Shown in pieces: positions 16,812 to 25,402 of a stretch of 45,887 nt of DNA. The stretch's first letter is position 1. The number at the start of each line of letters is the position of its first letter. The position numbers and the translations under genes are program-made. A model generated the notes under the pieces. The model saw only the letters and a program-made list of their open reading frames with translations, did no database searches and was not told the origin of the DNA. Location of the stretch: assembly GCA_031269465.1 (NCBI GenBank), contig JAISZB010000239.1:1-45887 (forward strand), given 5' to 3'. Source of the stretch: Clostridiales bacterium. GTDB lineage: Bacteria; Bacillota; Clostridia; Lachnospirales; WQUN01.

Positions 16812-16989
16812 TTTTTTGGCTTGCAGGCTTTTCTTCAGAGCCGGATTTTTCAATCTCATTCAGACCTTCTTTAAAAGATCTTATAGCTTTGCCGATTGTC
16901 TTTCCAGCCTCGGGAAGCTTCTTGGGACCAAAGACAATCAGCGCTATAATGAGTATTACAATCAGTTCAGGCAAGCCCAGTCCAAACAT
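16798..16989 (-). CDS. tatA: TatA/E-type twin-arginine translocase subunit
   Basis: 63 residues from the ATG at 16989 with GGAG eight bases upstream; longer in-frame starts run into a palindromic repeat. One N-terminal helix ([19 protein letters not shown]), the hinge [20 protein letters not shown], and an acidic/polar tail. This is textbook TatA. It forms the pore-like assembly that moves folded proteins. First gene of the operon, which continues through two TatC-like genes to the radical SAM/peptide genes. Confidence 0.93.
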   Translation of the reverse strand: MFGLGLPELIVILIIALIVFGPKKLPEAGKTIGKAIRSFKEGLNEIEKSGSEEKPASQKNDHE

Positions 16990-17017
16990 AAAAGATCTCC
17001 TCTCTACTAAAGCTTGA

Positions 17018-17124
17018 TATGCAGGATTCGCAGGCGAATGTTTCTTGCTATAGAGCTTGGCCGTCCAATTGGACGCTATATAATCAAGCTCCAAAACAGG
17101 CGGTTTCCTATGAGAGTCATAGTA
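17018..17124. repeat. Palindromic element, degenerate copy
   Basis: Left part GCAGGATTCGCAGGCGAATG then GAGCTTGGCCGTCCAATTGG; right arm ATATAATCAAGCTCCAAAA and GGTTTCCTATGAGAGTCATA. The family arm is recognisable although the left arm has lost bases. It sits directly upstream of tatA. Confidence 0.75.
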
Positions 17125-17520
17125 CAAGAACCATAGAAATCGCTGAATTGAACGAAGGAAAAGATATAAAATGCTCTTACATATCGTATAAGCATATGCT
17201 TGAATGATATCGCTTGAAATTTTTAAATTTAATTATAACAATCTTACAGATCTTCTCTGGATATTTTTAAACTAGACTTGACAAGTCAATGGGAATGTTA
17301 GATTACGAATTTATTTATTTTTAACATCTAACATCTGAATTTCAGTTTATCATTTTCCTATTGTACAGTCAAGACGAAATAAATTGGCATTATTTTGGCA
17401 AAATGACAAAAAGAATAAAGTAAAAATGAAACCCGTCTGGCATCCTGCACAAGGCGGGTTCTGGAGCAAAGCGGCTTTGAAGCCTGCATTGGATTTACCT
17501 CCGTGTCTTACTCAGCTGCG
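17125..17520 (-). promoter_or_regulatory. Upstream region of the tat operon
   Basis: No gene is seen. A minus-strand TATAAT (complement at 17232-17237) could be the operon's -10 box, but its -35 is poor. GACTTGACAAGTC (about 17275-17287) is a short dyad. A weak ACCCG/CGGGT hairpin lies near 17431-17460. Confidence 0.3.
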
Positions 17521-17652
17521 TATACCGATTTTCATCAAATGTTCCTTTTTTGGAGCTTGATTATACAGCGAGCGCGAAATGCCGATATCTGCATTTCGCG
17601 CTCGCTGTATAATCAAGCTCCAAAAAAGGTAATTTTCTATGAAATTAGTATA
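17521..17652. repeat. Palindromic element, best-preserved copy
   Basis: Perfect 39-bp arms at 17544-17582 and 17591-17629 around an 8-base loop (CGATATCT). The arm reads CCTTTTTTGGAGCTTGATTA then TACAGCGAGCGCGAAATGC. Outer imperfect arms (TATACCGATTTTCAT and ATGAAATTAGTATA) complete a 132-bp element. Confidence 0.95.
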
Positions 17653-17876
17653 TTTGCTTCTGGCTCCTTGTTTCAGTTTCTGCCAAAGCTTTTTCTTGCA
17701 TCTGATTTGCCGTCAAATTAACTTTTTTGATTCCAGACTAGAAGCATTATCAGATCTCTAAATGTGCGTTTTTCTAAGTCAAATAATGGAAATTTGGATT
17801 TTAAGGTAATATTGAACAAAATGCAAATCCAGTTCAGAAATGCCATATGAGTTTTAACTGCTTGACAACCCTCATA

Positions 17877-18415
17877 ATTTAGGCGCAGAAATCATAGATT
17901 CCTGCCTGAAAAACGGCTGGCGTGCATAGGCGCGCTCAGGGCGGATAGGGCTGTATTTCCAGGCGGTTTGAAGATTTCCATCAGCGAATTCGCAAAAACT
18001 CCCGGCATGCCGGATTTCAGCCTTGCTGAAGCGAAAAAACCAGAGTATTAAATGAGGGCAAGCTGAACGGAATCGAAAGCGCCGCAGTATTATTGCCGTA
18101 TCCGAAGGGATCCTTCGGCAAGCCCGCTGCTTTGAGGGCTTTCATTTGCGCGGACGCCAGCCTGGACACGAGACAATGCTTGATTATTATGAAAACAAGT
18201 GGTACATCGAGACGTTTTTTTCGCAGGCGAAAGGCGGCCTTGGATTCGGAAAGCATCAAATCCGCTCAATCAAAGGGATGGAGCGCCTCTGGACGCCGGC
18301 GTCCCTTTGCCGCTCAGCCTACCGCGCGGTTGCGGGTGCCTATATGCCTTTCGGCGCGGGGCTTCGCAAGCTGCGGAATGAAAATGCTGGAAATTGCATA
18401 AAATCCATATATTAA
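17877..18415 (+). pseudogene. IS4/IS701-like transposase remnant
   Basis: Pieces in shifting frames: LGAEIIDSCLKNGWRA, then a stop, ALRADRAVFPGGLKISISEF, then (18052 on) EGKLNGIESAAVLLPYPKGS and ALRAFICADASLDTR, and after a frameshift near 18175 YYENKWYIETFFSQAK and GLGFGKHQIRSIKGMERLW. The last block is the DDE-transposase region with the catalytic Glu (Y-x2-R/K-W-x-I-E). The N-terminal half is missing. The 270 bases after it (18416-18689) hold nothing recognisable. Confidence 0.8.
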
Positions 18416-18689
18416 AGAGGTCGCGGCGGAGAAAGCCTCTAAGCGGCTCTTTCGGATTTCCGCGGCGGGCCTGCAAGCCTGGCCGCGGCGCAATAATTTT
18501 ATATGCCGCTGAATGCCGCCGCCAGGATGATGTGCGTGCCGGTTATTTTTTAAAACTCATGCATAATAATGCAAGGCATCCCAAGCCGCGCATGCATGCG
18601 GCCCTGACTCCCAGGAGAAGCATGCCGCCTGCGGATTCGCCGAAAGGCTTGATTCTTCAACTTTTCGTCCACGTCTAAAACCTTGAAAA

Positions 18690-19094
18690 TTAAGTTTCAA
18701 GCCAATCAACTATCTTCAAGCCTTCAATCCGTTCAAAGTGATTGGTATTATTAGTTACAAGCGTAAAACTATTAGTCAAGCAAATACTGGCGATAAATAA
18801 ATCGGCATCATCAATAAGATCTCCACGTTTGCGAAGTACAACGTATAAATTGATTGCCAACGTGAAAACCTCCTCGTCCATTTGCGATTTGATACTATTT
18901 TCGTAAAGTTCTCGAAACTCTTTTAATTTAGAGTAAGCGTTAACATATCTTAAACCACGTTCTGTTTCATAGCGAACGATTGAGGGGATAGAAAAAGAAT
19001 TATTATCTTCTAGTGCTTTCTTGAAGTTTTTTTTCGCGTTCTGATTGTATTTTAATATCGCCGTTACGATGTTGGTATCAAGTGCGAAAATCAT
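18690..19094 (-). CDS. VapC-family PIN-domain toxin
   Basis: 134 residues. PIN acidic residues are in place: D6 in FALDTNIV, E43 in VRYETERGL, D96/D98 in DDADLFIAS, and the closing TNNTNHFERI. PIN toxins are Mg-dependent endoribonucleases, often cutting initiator tRNA. It overlaps the antitoxin gene by 4 bases (19091-19094), the usual coupling. The full domain is present, so the toxin is probably active. Confidence 0.92.
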   Translation of the reverse strand: MIFALDTNIVTAILKYNQNAKKNFKKALEDNNSFSIPSIVRYETERGLRYVNAYSKLKEFRELYENSIKSQMDEEVFTLAINLYVVLRKRGDLIDDADLFIASICLTNSFTLVTNNTNHFERIEGLKIVDWLET

Positions 19095-19468
19095 ATGTCT
19101 AACTCCCTTGAAATGTTAAACCTTTGGTTGACGATTTCGTCAAACTCTGAGCCTAAAGGTTCATTTTCAATAGCTTCAATGTTTTCAAAAAAAGCTTCAA
19201 CTGCTTTTTTTTGAATGCTTAAAGGTTTGCCGTTATTTAACATTAATCCATTTTTAGACGGTCTGTAAGGCGCATTGTTATACATATCTGTAAATTGTTG
19301 TCTTAGCGCATTAACAACGTCAAAAACGTCTCTGCCATTTAAGCTGACAATCAGCATATCCGGCTTGCCGCCATTGGTTATAACAACCTCGCCGTCCCTA
19401 TGCACCGCCGTAGAAACGGCTTTAGGTTCTTTGCTTAAACTTCTAATAGGCATAAACTCCATATTCAT
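19091..19468 (-). CDS. Phd/YefM-type antitoxin partner of VapC
   Basis: 125 residues, longer than the usual 70-90. The N-terminus IRSLSKEPKAVSTAVHRDGE and VVITNGGKPDMLIVSLNG follow the Phd/YefM DNA-binding fold. The C-terminal 60 residues, which would wrap the toxin, end SEFDEIVNQRFNISREL. ATG at 19468 or 19462, after GGAAAGGGTGAT. It is expected to neutralise VapC and autoregulate the pair. Confidence 0.85.
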   Translation of the reverse strand: MNMEFMPIRSLSKEPKAVSTAVHRDGEVVITNGGKPDMLIVSLNGRDVFDVVNALRQQFTDMYNNAPYRPSKNGLMLNNGKPLSIQKKAVEAFFENIEAIENEPLGSEFDEIVNQRFNISRELDI

Positions 19469-19495
19469 ATCACCCTTTCCTATTGTTATATATTT

Positions 19496-19524
19496 ATTAT
19501 ATCGTTTGTCAGGACGTTTGTCAA
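19496..19524 (-). promoter_or_regulatory. Promoter of the VapBC-type pair, with direct repeats
   Basis: On the minus strand TTGACA (19524-19519), 17 bases, TATAAT (19501-19496). Two TGACAAACG copies 12 bases apart overlap the -35 and spacer. They could be the antitoxin operator. Confidence 0.8.
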
Positions 19525-19739
19525 GTCGTTATGATGATTTTTTGTTTTACTACGCAAACTGGCTCATATACATTCTTGTTGCAGTAATGCAAAGTAATCT
19601 CAGTCAAGAGATTTTGCGCCGCCCTTTACGCTATTTTGGGAATCTCTCTCAAACATTTTCGCCAGAGTACTGCAACCCATATTTACCTTGGAAGGTTGTT
19701 GTTCCAGTCCGGCATCTTCGCATAAAGCGCCGCCGGCAT

Positions 19740-20300
19740 GCCGTCGACGCTTCTCCCTTTTTTATAAAGCTGCGTAAAAGGCGGCAATCGACAGGATCCA
19801 CGCCGATCACCCCGCCTTGGGCTGCAGGCGGATCGCGGCCCTGTTGCCGGGGTGCTCAGCGCGGATCCCCACACTGTCCTTAAATACATTCGCGAGATGG
19901 GCATCCAAGCCGTGTACCCGAAGCCTTGCCTCTCGAAAGCGGATCCGGAGCACAAGATCTACCCATATTTGCTTAAAAACATCGAAATTTCGCGCGCAAA
20001 CCAGGTTTGGAGCACTGACATCACATATGCTCCCATGAATGGATCATTCATGTACCTCTCGGCAATCATCGACTGGCGGTCCAGGCATGTCATAAGCTGG
20101 GTATTGAGCGGCGCCCTGGAAATCGAATTCGTCCTGGAGACCGCAAGGAACGCCTTGAAAACCAACGAAAAGCCCGAAATCATGAACAGCGATCAAGGCT
20201 CGCACTGCACAAGCCCTAAGTACACGGGCATTTTCCTGAACGCCGGCGTGAAGGTCAGCATGGATCACCGGGGGGGCGTTGCTTCGACAACATTTTCATC
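19740..20300 (+). pseudogene. IS3-family transposase (OrfB), left part
   Basis: Fragments in different frames: IDRIHADHPALGCRRIAALL, then (frameshift) REMGIQAVYPKPCLSKADPE, QVWSTDITYAPMNGSFMYLS with the first catalytic Asp, and NSDQGSHCTS with the second Asp. A one-base slip in the G run near 20272 breaks the frame; correcting it gives RCFDNIFI. The reading then stops at the RIT-like insertion. The rest of the same protein resumes at 24519. Confidence 0.9.
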
Positions 20301-20324
20301 TTATCCTCAAGTTTATTTAATCCT
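20301..20324 (+). repeat. Left terminal inverted repeat of the RIT-like element
   Basis: TCAAGTTTATTTAATCCT (20307-20324), preceded by TTATCC, matches the complement of 24469-24492 at 22 of 24 positions. Confidence 0.85.
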
Positions 20325-20339
20325 GAAAGATTTTTGGAT

Positions 20340-20405
20340 TTCTTTCAAGATGCCGTCAAGGCAAGACTTCTTTGTTTAATTCAAGCGACGGCATTTTTGT
20401 TTTAT
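20340..20405. terminator. Hairpin terminator beside the recombinase operon
   Basis: GATGCCGTC (about 20349-20357) pairs with GACGGCATT (about 20386-20394), followed on the plus strand by TTTTGTTTT. It lies just beyond the stop of the last recombinase. The U tract is best placed for plus-strand transcription, so it may shield the element from outside reading. Confidence 0.5.
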
Positions 20406-20418
20406 AGGATTAAGCAAG

Positions 20419-21444
20419 TCACCTCAAGCCGCTCTTCAGGGCATACTCGTCCTCGGTGCACCAAGCAGGCGTTTCGCAGCAGGTCTGGTTTGCCTGATCC
20501 TTGCTCATCGCCTCACGCATCATCTCCATGGAGGGCTTGGCGTATTTCCTGGTTGTCTCGATTTGCGCATGGCCAAGCAAGCGGGATACAAGATCGAGTT
20601 CGACGCCGCTTTGGTACATGTTCGTTGCTTTGGTTCTCCGAAACATGTGGGGGTGTATTTTGATCGGCATGCTGGGGCATTCCGGCCTTGCGGCGTCAGC
20701 GTGCCTCTGGATCAGGGATTCAGCGGCGCCGGTGGACATTTTCCCGGCCTCGCCCTTGATGACCGTGTAGAACAGAAAATCCGAAGGGGAGCCGCCTTCA
20801 GGGTGGAAGACGGACATGTACTGGCTCAGGTGCTCCAAAGTCCTCAATCCCAAGCCCACAACGCGCTCCTTGTCCCCTTTCCCCAAAATCCTCATGCACG
20901 GGTTGCTCTTGTCGAAGTTGATGTCTGTCTTCGCGGCGCCAAGGACTTCGTCAATCCTGGCCGCGCTGTCGTACAGCAATATCATCAGGGTTCTGTCCCG
21001 CAAGCCCTTGCGGCTGTTTTTGCGGGGCTGCGCCAAAATGGCGCCAAGCTCGGCATCTGAAAGGACATGCTTGGGGGTGTCCGGGTTCTTGCATTGCGGA
21101 ACCCCGCTTATTGAAAGCGATATTTGCTGGAGTGCCACATCCTTGCCTGACGCGTACCGAAGGTAGCCCTTGAGGGCGCTCAGCCTGTGGTTCCTCGTGC
21201 CTGGCCTGTCTCCGCGCGACTTCAGGAACCCAAGAAAGCCGTAGACAAGATCCTGGGTGCAATCGGCGAACCTGAAGCTCTTCATGGAGATGCCCAGCTG
21301 ATCAAGCAAATATTTGCGGAACACCGTCAAAGCGTCCCTGTATGATTTTATCGTCCTGTCGCTCCTGCTTTTCTGAAGCCTCAAATGAACCTCCAAATAC
21401 TCATAGGTCATGGAAAAGAAAAGCGGCTTCTCAGTATTCCTCAA
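20419..21444 (-). CDS. Tyrosine recombinase, third gene of the trio
   Basis: 341 residues from a TTG at 21444, chosen because GGAGGTGG stands seven bases before it and it overlaps the previous stop; ATG at 21411 is an alternative. An N-terminal SAM-like core-binding domain (VHLRLQKSRSDRTIKSYRDA) precedes the catalytic domain: Arg in DSAARIDEVLG, Lys in ILGKGDKERVV, HMFRRTKATNMY, GHAQIETTRKY with the nucleophile Tyr. All catalytic residues are present. Works with the two upstream recombinases to move the element. Confidence 0.88.
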   Translation of the reverse strand: MRNTEKPLFFSMTYEYLEVHLRLQKSRSDRTIKSYRDALTVFRKYLLDQLGISMKSFRFADCTQDLVYGFLGFLKSRGDRPGTRNHRLSALKGYLRYASGKDVALQQISLSISGVPQCKNPDTPKHVLSDAELGAILAQPRKNSRKGLRDRTLMILLYDSAARIDEVLGAAKTDINFDKSNPCMRILGKGDKERVVGLGLRTLEHLSQYMSVFHPEGGSPSDFLFYTVIKGEAGKMSTGAAESLIQRHADAARPECPSMPIKIHPHMFRRTKATNMYQSGVELDLVSRLLGHAQIETTRKYAKPSMEMMREAMSKDQANQTCCETPAWCTEDEYALKSGLR

Positions 21445-22402
21445 ACGGCTCCACCTCCGGCACCGCATTTTCGGAGCTTTGATCAAGCCCCCTGGCTATC
21501 TCGAACGACGCCAGCGTTTGATGGTAGTAGTAGTGGGTCTCCACGGCTGACGCATGGCCGAGGTACATGCTCAGGTAAGCCAGCATCTCATTGAATTCCA
21601 CCTTGTCGATCATCCATTGGTGCATCTTGTCAACCACAAAGGTGTGCCTCAGGGAATGGACGGTGGGCTTTTTGTCTACAGTGGGGGCGTAAGACGTCGA
21701 AGCCCAGAATTCATTGAATTTCCTGTCCACGTTGGTCTTGTCGATCTTGCCGGTTCCCGCATGGTTCGGAAAGAACCACGCCCTTCCGGGGTGGATGCCG
21801 CCGATGTAGGAGTCGTAATCGGCGCACAGCTTGCGCAAGCTGCCATCCATGCACACCAGCCGATCCTTGTCTCCCTTCGAGTGGAGCAGGGCAAGGGTTC
21901 CAGACTCGAGATCAACGCGCTCCGTTTTGAGATCGCATGCCTCTGAGACCCGCATTCCGCAGCAATACAATACCCTGAAGAGGACGCGGTATGTATGCCA
22001 TAGCGGAATGAACCGCCTCAAAGGCGCGCTGGCGTCAGCGGAGCGGAAAAAGGCGCGCAGCTCATCAGGCGGCAGGATATGGGGGACAGGTGCCCTGCTG
22101 GATGCATCTTGAGGGGGGATGCAGGCGTCAATGCCGAGTCCGCGCATGTAAATCGCCAGCTGCCTGACTGTCGACACCCTGGCGTTCCTGGCGTTCTTGC
22201 CTTCAGTGTCCCTCTGCGCGGCCCATGCCGCAACCAGCTCCATGGACAGCCGGCCGTCATCAAAGCCATTTTCCACGCAAAATGCATCGAAGTTGAGCAG
22301 CTTCAGGGCCTCAGCCTCGTAAATGAAGCCGCAGTCCCTTTTTTGCGCGATGAGGCCTGCCATGCATTTGGCCAAGCGGCTTTTGAACCCGTATTCCCTC
22401 AT
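21431..22402 (-). CDS. Tyrosine recombinase, second gene of the trio
   Basis: 323 residues. The catalytic domain shows Arg in YCCGMRVSEACDL, Lys in LHSKGDKDRLV, HSLRHTFVVDKM (H-x2-R), LGHASAVETHYYY. The start overlaps the first recombinase's stop (22399-22402), with GGGGGAGG upstream. Intact. Confidence 0.9.
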   Translation of the reverse strand: MREYGFKSRLAKCMAGLIAQKRDCGFIYEAEALKLLNFDAFCVENGFDDGRLSMELVAAWAAQRDTEGKNARNARVSTVRQLAIYMRGLGIDACIPPQDASSRAPVPHILPPDELRAFFRSADASAPLRRFIPLWHTYRVLFRVLYCCGMRVSEACDLKTERVDLESGTLALLHSKGDKDRLVCMDGSLRKLCADYDSYIGGIHPGRAWFFPNHAGTGKIDKTNVDRKFNEFWASTSYAPTVDKKPTVHSLRHTFVVDKMHQWMIDKVEFNEMLAYLSMYLGHASAVETHYYYHQTLASFEIARGLDQSSENAVPEVEPFEEY

Positions 22403-24303
22403 TGCGGAAAGCCTCCCCCGTATTCGATTCCATCAAGGCCAATCGCGCATTTCCTCAGCATTCTCTCATTGACGCCTATGTACTTGCGCAAAGACGAGGA
22501 ATTCTTGTGCCCCAAAGCCTCAGCGACCGCATCCGCGCGGTTTCCCGCGCCAAGCATCCTGGACGCGAATGTCCTTCTTGTGATGTGGAATCCGGCCGCA
22601 TGGCCCGCTCCTTGAAGCGCCTTTCCGATCGCCCTGTTCCCGGCGGAGGGATCCAGCCGCTGGTACGGCGCGCGGTGGCTGATGAAAACGAAGGGGGAGG
22701 GGGATGGCGGCCTGCCCTCATGGATGTATCTGAACATGCTGTTGCCAGCTTCAACCAGCAAGGGAAGCTTGAGGAATTCCCCCGTCTTCTGCTGGATGAA
22801 TGATATCTGGCTGCCGCTCCAGCTTATGTCGGTGAATTTCAGGTTCGAGATGTCCGACTCCCTCAGCCCCATTTTCAGCCCCAGCATGATCATCGCGGAA
22901 TTCCTGAGCTCTTCAGGTGAGGATGCCTTGCTTCTGTATTCATACAGGAAATCGATCTGCTCTTCAGAGAGCACTTCCACGATTTTTGTCCTCGGCGCGG
23001 AATCGCAGGCGAAAGACATCGCCAGATCGCATGGCGCCAATCCGATTTCGGATAAATGGCGTATAAAGCCCCTTATTCTGAAGGTGTATGCGTTTTTGCC
23101 TTCAATGGTGGCATGCTTGTCCTGGATCTGGAAGCCGCGAACGACGCCTGGGGTCACCAAGCTGGCGTCTTCTATTCCGATGCTGTCCAAATAGCCAAGG
23201 AAACGCGAGCAGGAATTCTTTATCATGCAGATGGCGGACTCCGACAGATCTTCTCTTTTGCGCAGATCAACGTATTTCTGCAGCAAATTGCCGCTCCATG
23301 CGGGGAGTTCGCATTTGGCGCCATTTCTACGCAACGCCTTGGCAGGCAGCGCTCCTGATGACATTATGGAGTTGATGCCCAAAACAACCGCAATCGCCTC
23401 TTTATGCCTGCAGAAGCCGCATTTGCCCCTCAGAAGCTCAAGCCACGCCAAACCCATCTCTGGGGAATATGGCAGGCCATTGATTTCCATGAAGTCGTCA
23501 AGCCATTTCAGCACACGGGAATTTCTCATTTTCACGGATCCAGAGTAGGCCAGCTGCGCATGGAGCTCAATGTGGCGCGATTTGGCTGAGGAATATGCCG
23601 ATTCCTCCAATGGGCCACCGCGCGGCTTGCGGAATCCGGCGAATCCGGCCCCATCGATCTCCGATGGCATCAGGACATCCAGCATGGGAATGTCATTCGC
23701 ATAGCCCATTGCTATCCAGGCTTGCCTTGGCGCCAAGCCCCTTTCAGAAAAACAGCCCAGCATCAGCCTCACTGAGGAATTGCAGGCGTTTCTGCTTGTC
23801 GCGGATGGATTGGCTGATTCCAGGACAAATCGCTTCGCGAGCTGGGGAGAAATCCCAGAGGGATCCATGACGCCGCATTGCTCCATGAACAGGAAAAATC
23901 TTGAGCAGTGCATTCTTGCGGATTTGCCATGGGACTCGCCGTAATTCATGCCGTCGGCGAAACTGTCGACCAGTTGCCTGCTCCAGCTTGAAAGCCTCTC
24001 AATGGAAGGGCTCCGATCCAGGGCTTTGCCCAAGCTCTCCAAGCTGCTGCCACTTTCAGAGGCATGGGTGAGCACGGCCAGGAGCTTTCCATATGCCTGG
24101 CGATCCTCTTTGCTCCAGGCGCCTCTGTTTTCCTCCATCCAAGACAGGAGCGCCCCCCTAGTAGGCAAGATGTTGCTCCGGGACATGTGATCCTTGAAAG
24201 CTTGAGCGCATTTCCTGAATTTCCCCACATAGGCGGTACTGTATTTGAGGCCTTCAAAAATCATGGCGCTGTAGGCTGTGGCCTTGTCATATTCTCGATA
24301 CAC
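22399..24303 (-). CDS. Large tyrosine recombinase, first gene of the trio
   Basis: 634 residues from GTG at 24303 with GGAGG eight bases upstream. The catalytic domain is C-terminal (about 450-620): Arg in KMGLRESDISNL, Lys in FIQQKTGEFLKL, HITRRTFASRML, GHKNSSSLRKYIGV. The first 430 residues contain two core-binding-like helical repeats and are much longer than in typical integrases, similar in size to Tn554 TnpB. Intact. Operon order large-medium-medium with start/stop overlaps is as expected for three-recombinase elements. Confidence 0.88.
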   Translation of the reverse strand: MYREYDKATAYSAMIFEGLKYSTAYVGKFRKCAQAFKDHMSRSNILPTRGALLSWMEENRGAWSKEDRQAYGKLLAVLTHASESGSSLESLGKALDRSPSIERLSSWSRQLVDSFADGMNYGESHGKSARMHCSRFFLFMEQCGVMDPSGISPQLAKRFVLESANPSATSRNACNSSVRLMLGCFSERGLAPRQAWIAMGYANDIPMLDVLMPSEIDGAGFAGFRKPRGGPLEESAYSSAKSRHIELHAQLAYSGSVKMRNSRVLKWLDDFMEINGLPYSPEMGLAWLELLRGKCGFCRHKEAIAVVLGINSIMSSGALPAKALRRNGAKCELPAWSGNLLQKYVDLRKREDLSESAICMIKNSCSRFLGYLDSIGIEDASLVTPGVVRGFQIQDKHATIEGKNAYTFRIRGFIRHLSEIGLAPCDLAMSFACDSAPRTKIVEVLSEEQIDFLYEYRSKASSPEELRNSAMIMLGLKMGLRESDISNLKFTDISWSGSQISFIQQKTGEFLKLPLLVEAGNSMFRYIHEGRPPSPSPFVFISHRAPYQRLDPSAGNRAIGKALQGAGHAAGFHITRRTFASRMLGAGNRADAVAEALGHKNSSSLRKYIGVNERMLRKCAIGLDGIEYGGGFPQ

Positions 24304-24468
24304 GCTTTCGCCTCCTTATGAGCTACTTTTTTCCCCATAATCCCCTATATGTCACTTTAACATAAATCTTTGGAATAAGCAAGCTTTAAATTTGTGGGTT
24401 TAATCCTGAAATTTACCGTAATCAATATTGTTTTTAAGTTAAAATCCAGCTGTTTGATTGAAAACTTA

Positions 24469-24492
24469 AGGATTAAATAATCTTGAAGATAA
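24469..24492 (-). repeat. Right terminal inverted repeat of the RIT-like element
   Basis: AGGATTAAATAATCTTGA then AGATAA, the complement of the left end. A related TTTAATCCTGAAA (about 24399-24411) also occurs inside the left end in the same orientation, so the termini have internal sub-repeats. Confidence 0.85.
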
Positions 24493-24499
24493 AATGTAT

Positions 24500-24517
24500 A
24501 ATCATCAATTGATGATT
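24500..24517. repeat. Perfect 18-bp palindrome at the right junction
   Basis: AATCATCAATTGATGATT is self-complementary and lies between the terminal repeat and the duplicated TTCATCT. No counterpart is seen at the left end. Confidence 0.85.
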
Positions 24518-24518
24518 A

Positions 24519-24707
24519 TTCATCTAGCGTTTCTGGAGAAGCTTCAAGTACGAGCTGATTTACATCAACGAAATCTCCAGCCCAAAGGAATTACTGGCAA
24601 AAACAAAACAATACATAAATTTCTACAATGATATTCGCCCCCGCCAAAGCTTGTCGTACAGCACTCCGGCGGAAGTCCACCGCAGGCGCGAAGAGCCAAA
24701 GGCGTAG
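24519..24707 (+). pseudogene. IS3-family transposase (OrfB), right part
   Basis: Continues the protein cut at 20300: FI, then TAG where Glu is expected, RFWRSFKYELIYINEISSP, LLAKTKQYINFYNDIRPRQS and YSTPAEVHRR, ending at TAG (24705-24707). This is the C-terminal DDE block of IS3 OrfB. It carries the third catalytic position, now a stop codon. Nothing is recognised in 24708-24900. Confidence 0.9.
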
Positions 24708-24900
24708 CCAACAAGGAGTGCGCGGGAGCATCGGGCCGCCAGCCGCGTTTGCTGGTTGCCCCCTCCGAGTGCGCGCGCGTACGTGAAGCGAAGGGCTTAA
24801 ACAAACAAAATGCTTGAAATTTAAGATTTTTTGATCAAAATCATGAGTGGGTAACTTGCTGAAATCTCTCTTAAAATTCTAAAAAATTTGTCTTGACAAA

Positions 24901-25402
24901 CTAGACCACCATATTGGTTCCCTTCTCTAAGCTTGAGAAGGGATGGCGGAAATAGACGGCGCACTCCACGGTGTCCTTAAACCCTGCGAACTCCCGGACG
25001 TTGACGCCAGCGGCGCTTTCGAAAATGCCAAAGATTTTTAGAAACATTTGCCCCGTTGCACTTGATGAGTCTATCGCTTCCATAAGTGAATTAAACGCGC
25101 AATGGTGCTGATTAAACAACTCTACCAGTTCAATCAAGTTTTTAGTTGAGCGCTTGAGACTGTCAATCTTGTACACCAACACATTCTTGACTTTGCCACT
25201 CTCAAACATCTGCCAACAGCCGATTTATCGCGGGGTCGTTCCTCAACATTTTTCCTGCCGATACCCTCGTCGGCGTATACGCCGTAACTATGCAAGTTTT
25301 TGAGTTTGGCATATGCCCGTAGTTTTTCCTCTTACGCTCGGACGGAGTAACCCTCCCACGCCTCCTCTGTTCTAATCCTCACATAATTAGCCCCTTTTCC
25401 TC
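24901..25402 (-). pseudogene. Serine recombinase N-terminal remnant
   Basis: Minus-strand pieces: YVRIRTEEAWEGYSVRA then a stop, EEKLRAYAKLKNLHSYGVYA, DEGIGRKNVEERP, a frameshift near 25210, then VLVYKIDSLKRSTKNLIELV and ATGQMFLKIFGIFESA. This is the catalytic domain of a large serine recombinase. The catalytic Ser position reads RIRTEE where VSTEEQ is normal, so even that is altered. The C-terminal half is absent. Dead. Confidence 0.88.

Larger units (their letters stand above)
20301..24518 (-). mobile_element. RIT-like element: three tyrosine recombinases
   Basis: About 4.2 kb. Three overlapping minus-strand tyrosine-recombinase genes lie between near-identical inverted repeats (20301-20324 and 24469-24492). 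The direct repeat TTCATCT flanks the insert (20295-20301 and 24519-24525). The host IS3 transposase reads through once the insert is removed. This matches recombinase-in-trio elements; a Tn554-like layout is the alternative because the first gene is as long as Tn554 TnpB, but the small third gene of Tn554 is absent. Confidence 0.85.

Noticed and set aside
17503-17721. Small frames reading DFHQMFLFWSLII here and near 27885 and on the minus strand near 45740
   Set aside because: The shared peptide is just the translation of the palindromic element arm, not a conserved protein.
20563-21060. 165-codon plus-strand frame
   Set aside because: It is the antisense shadow of the third recombinase, with no motif or ribosome site.
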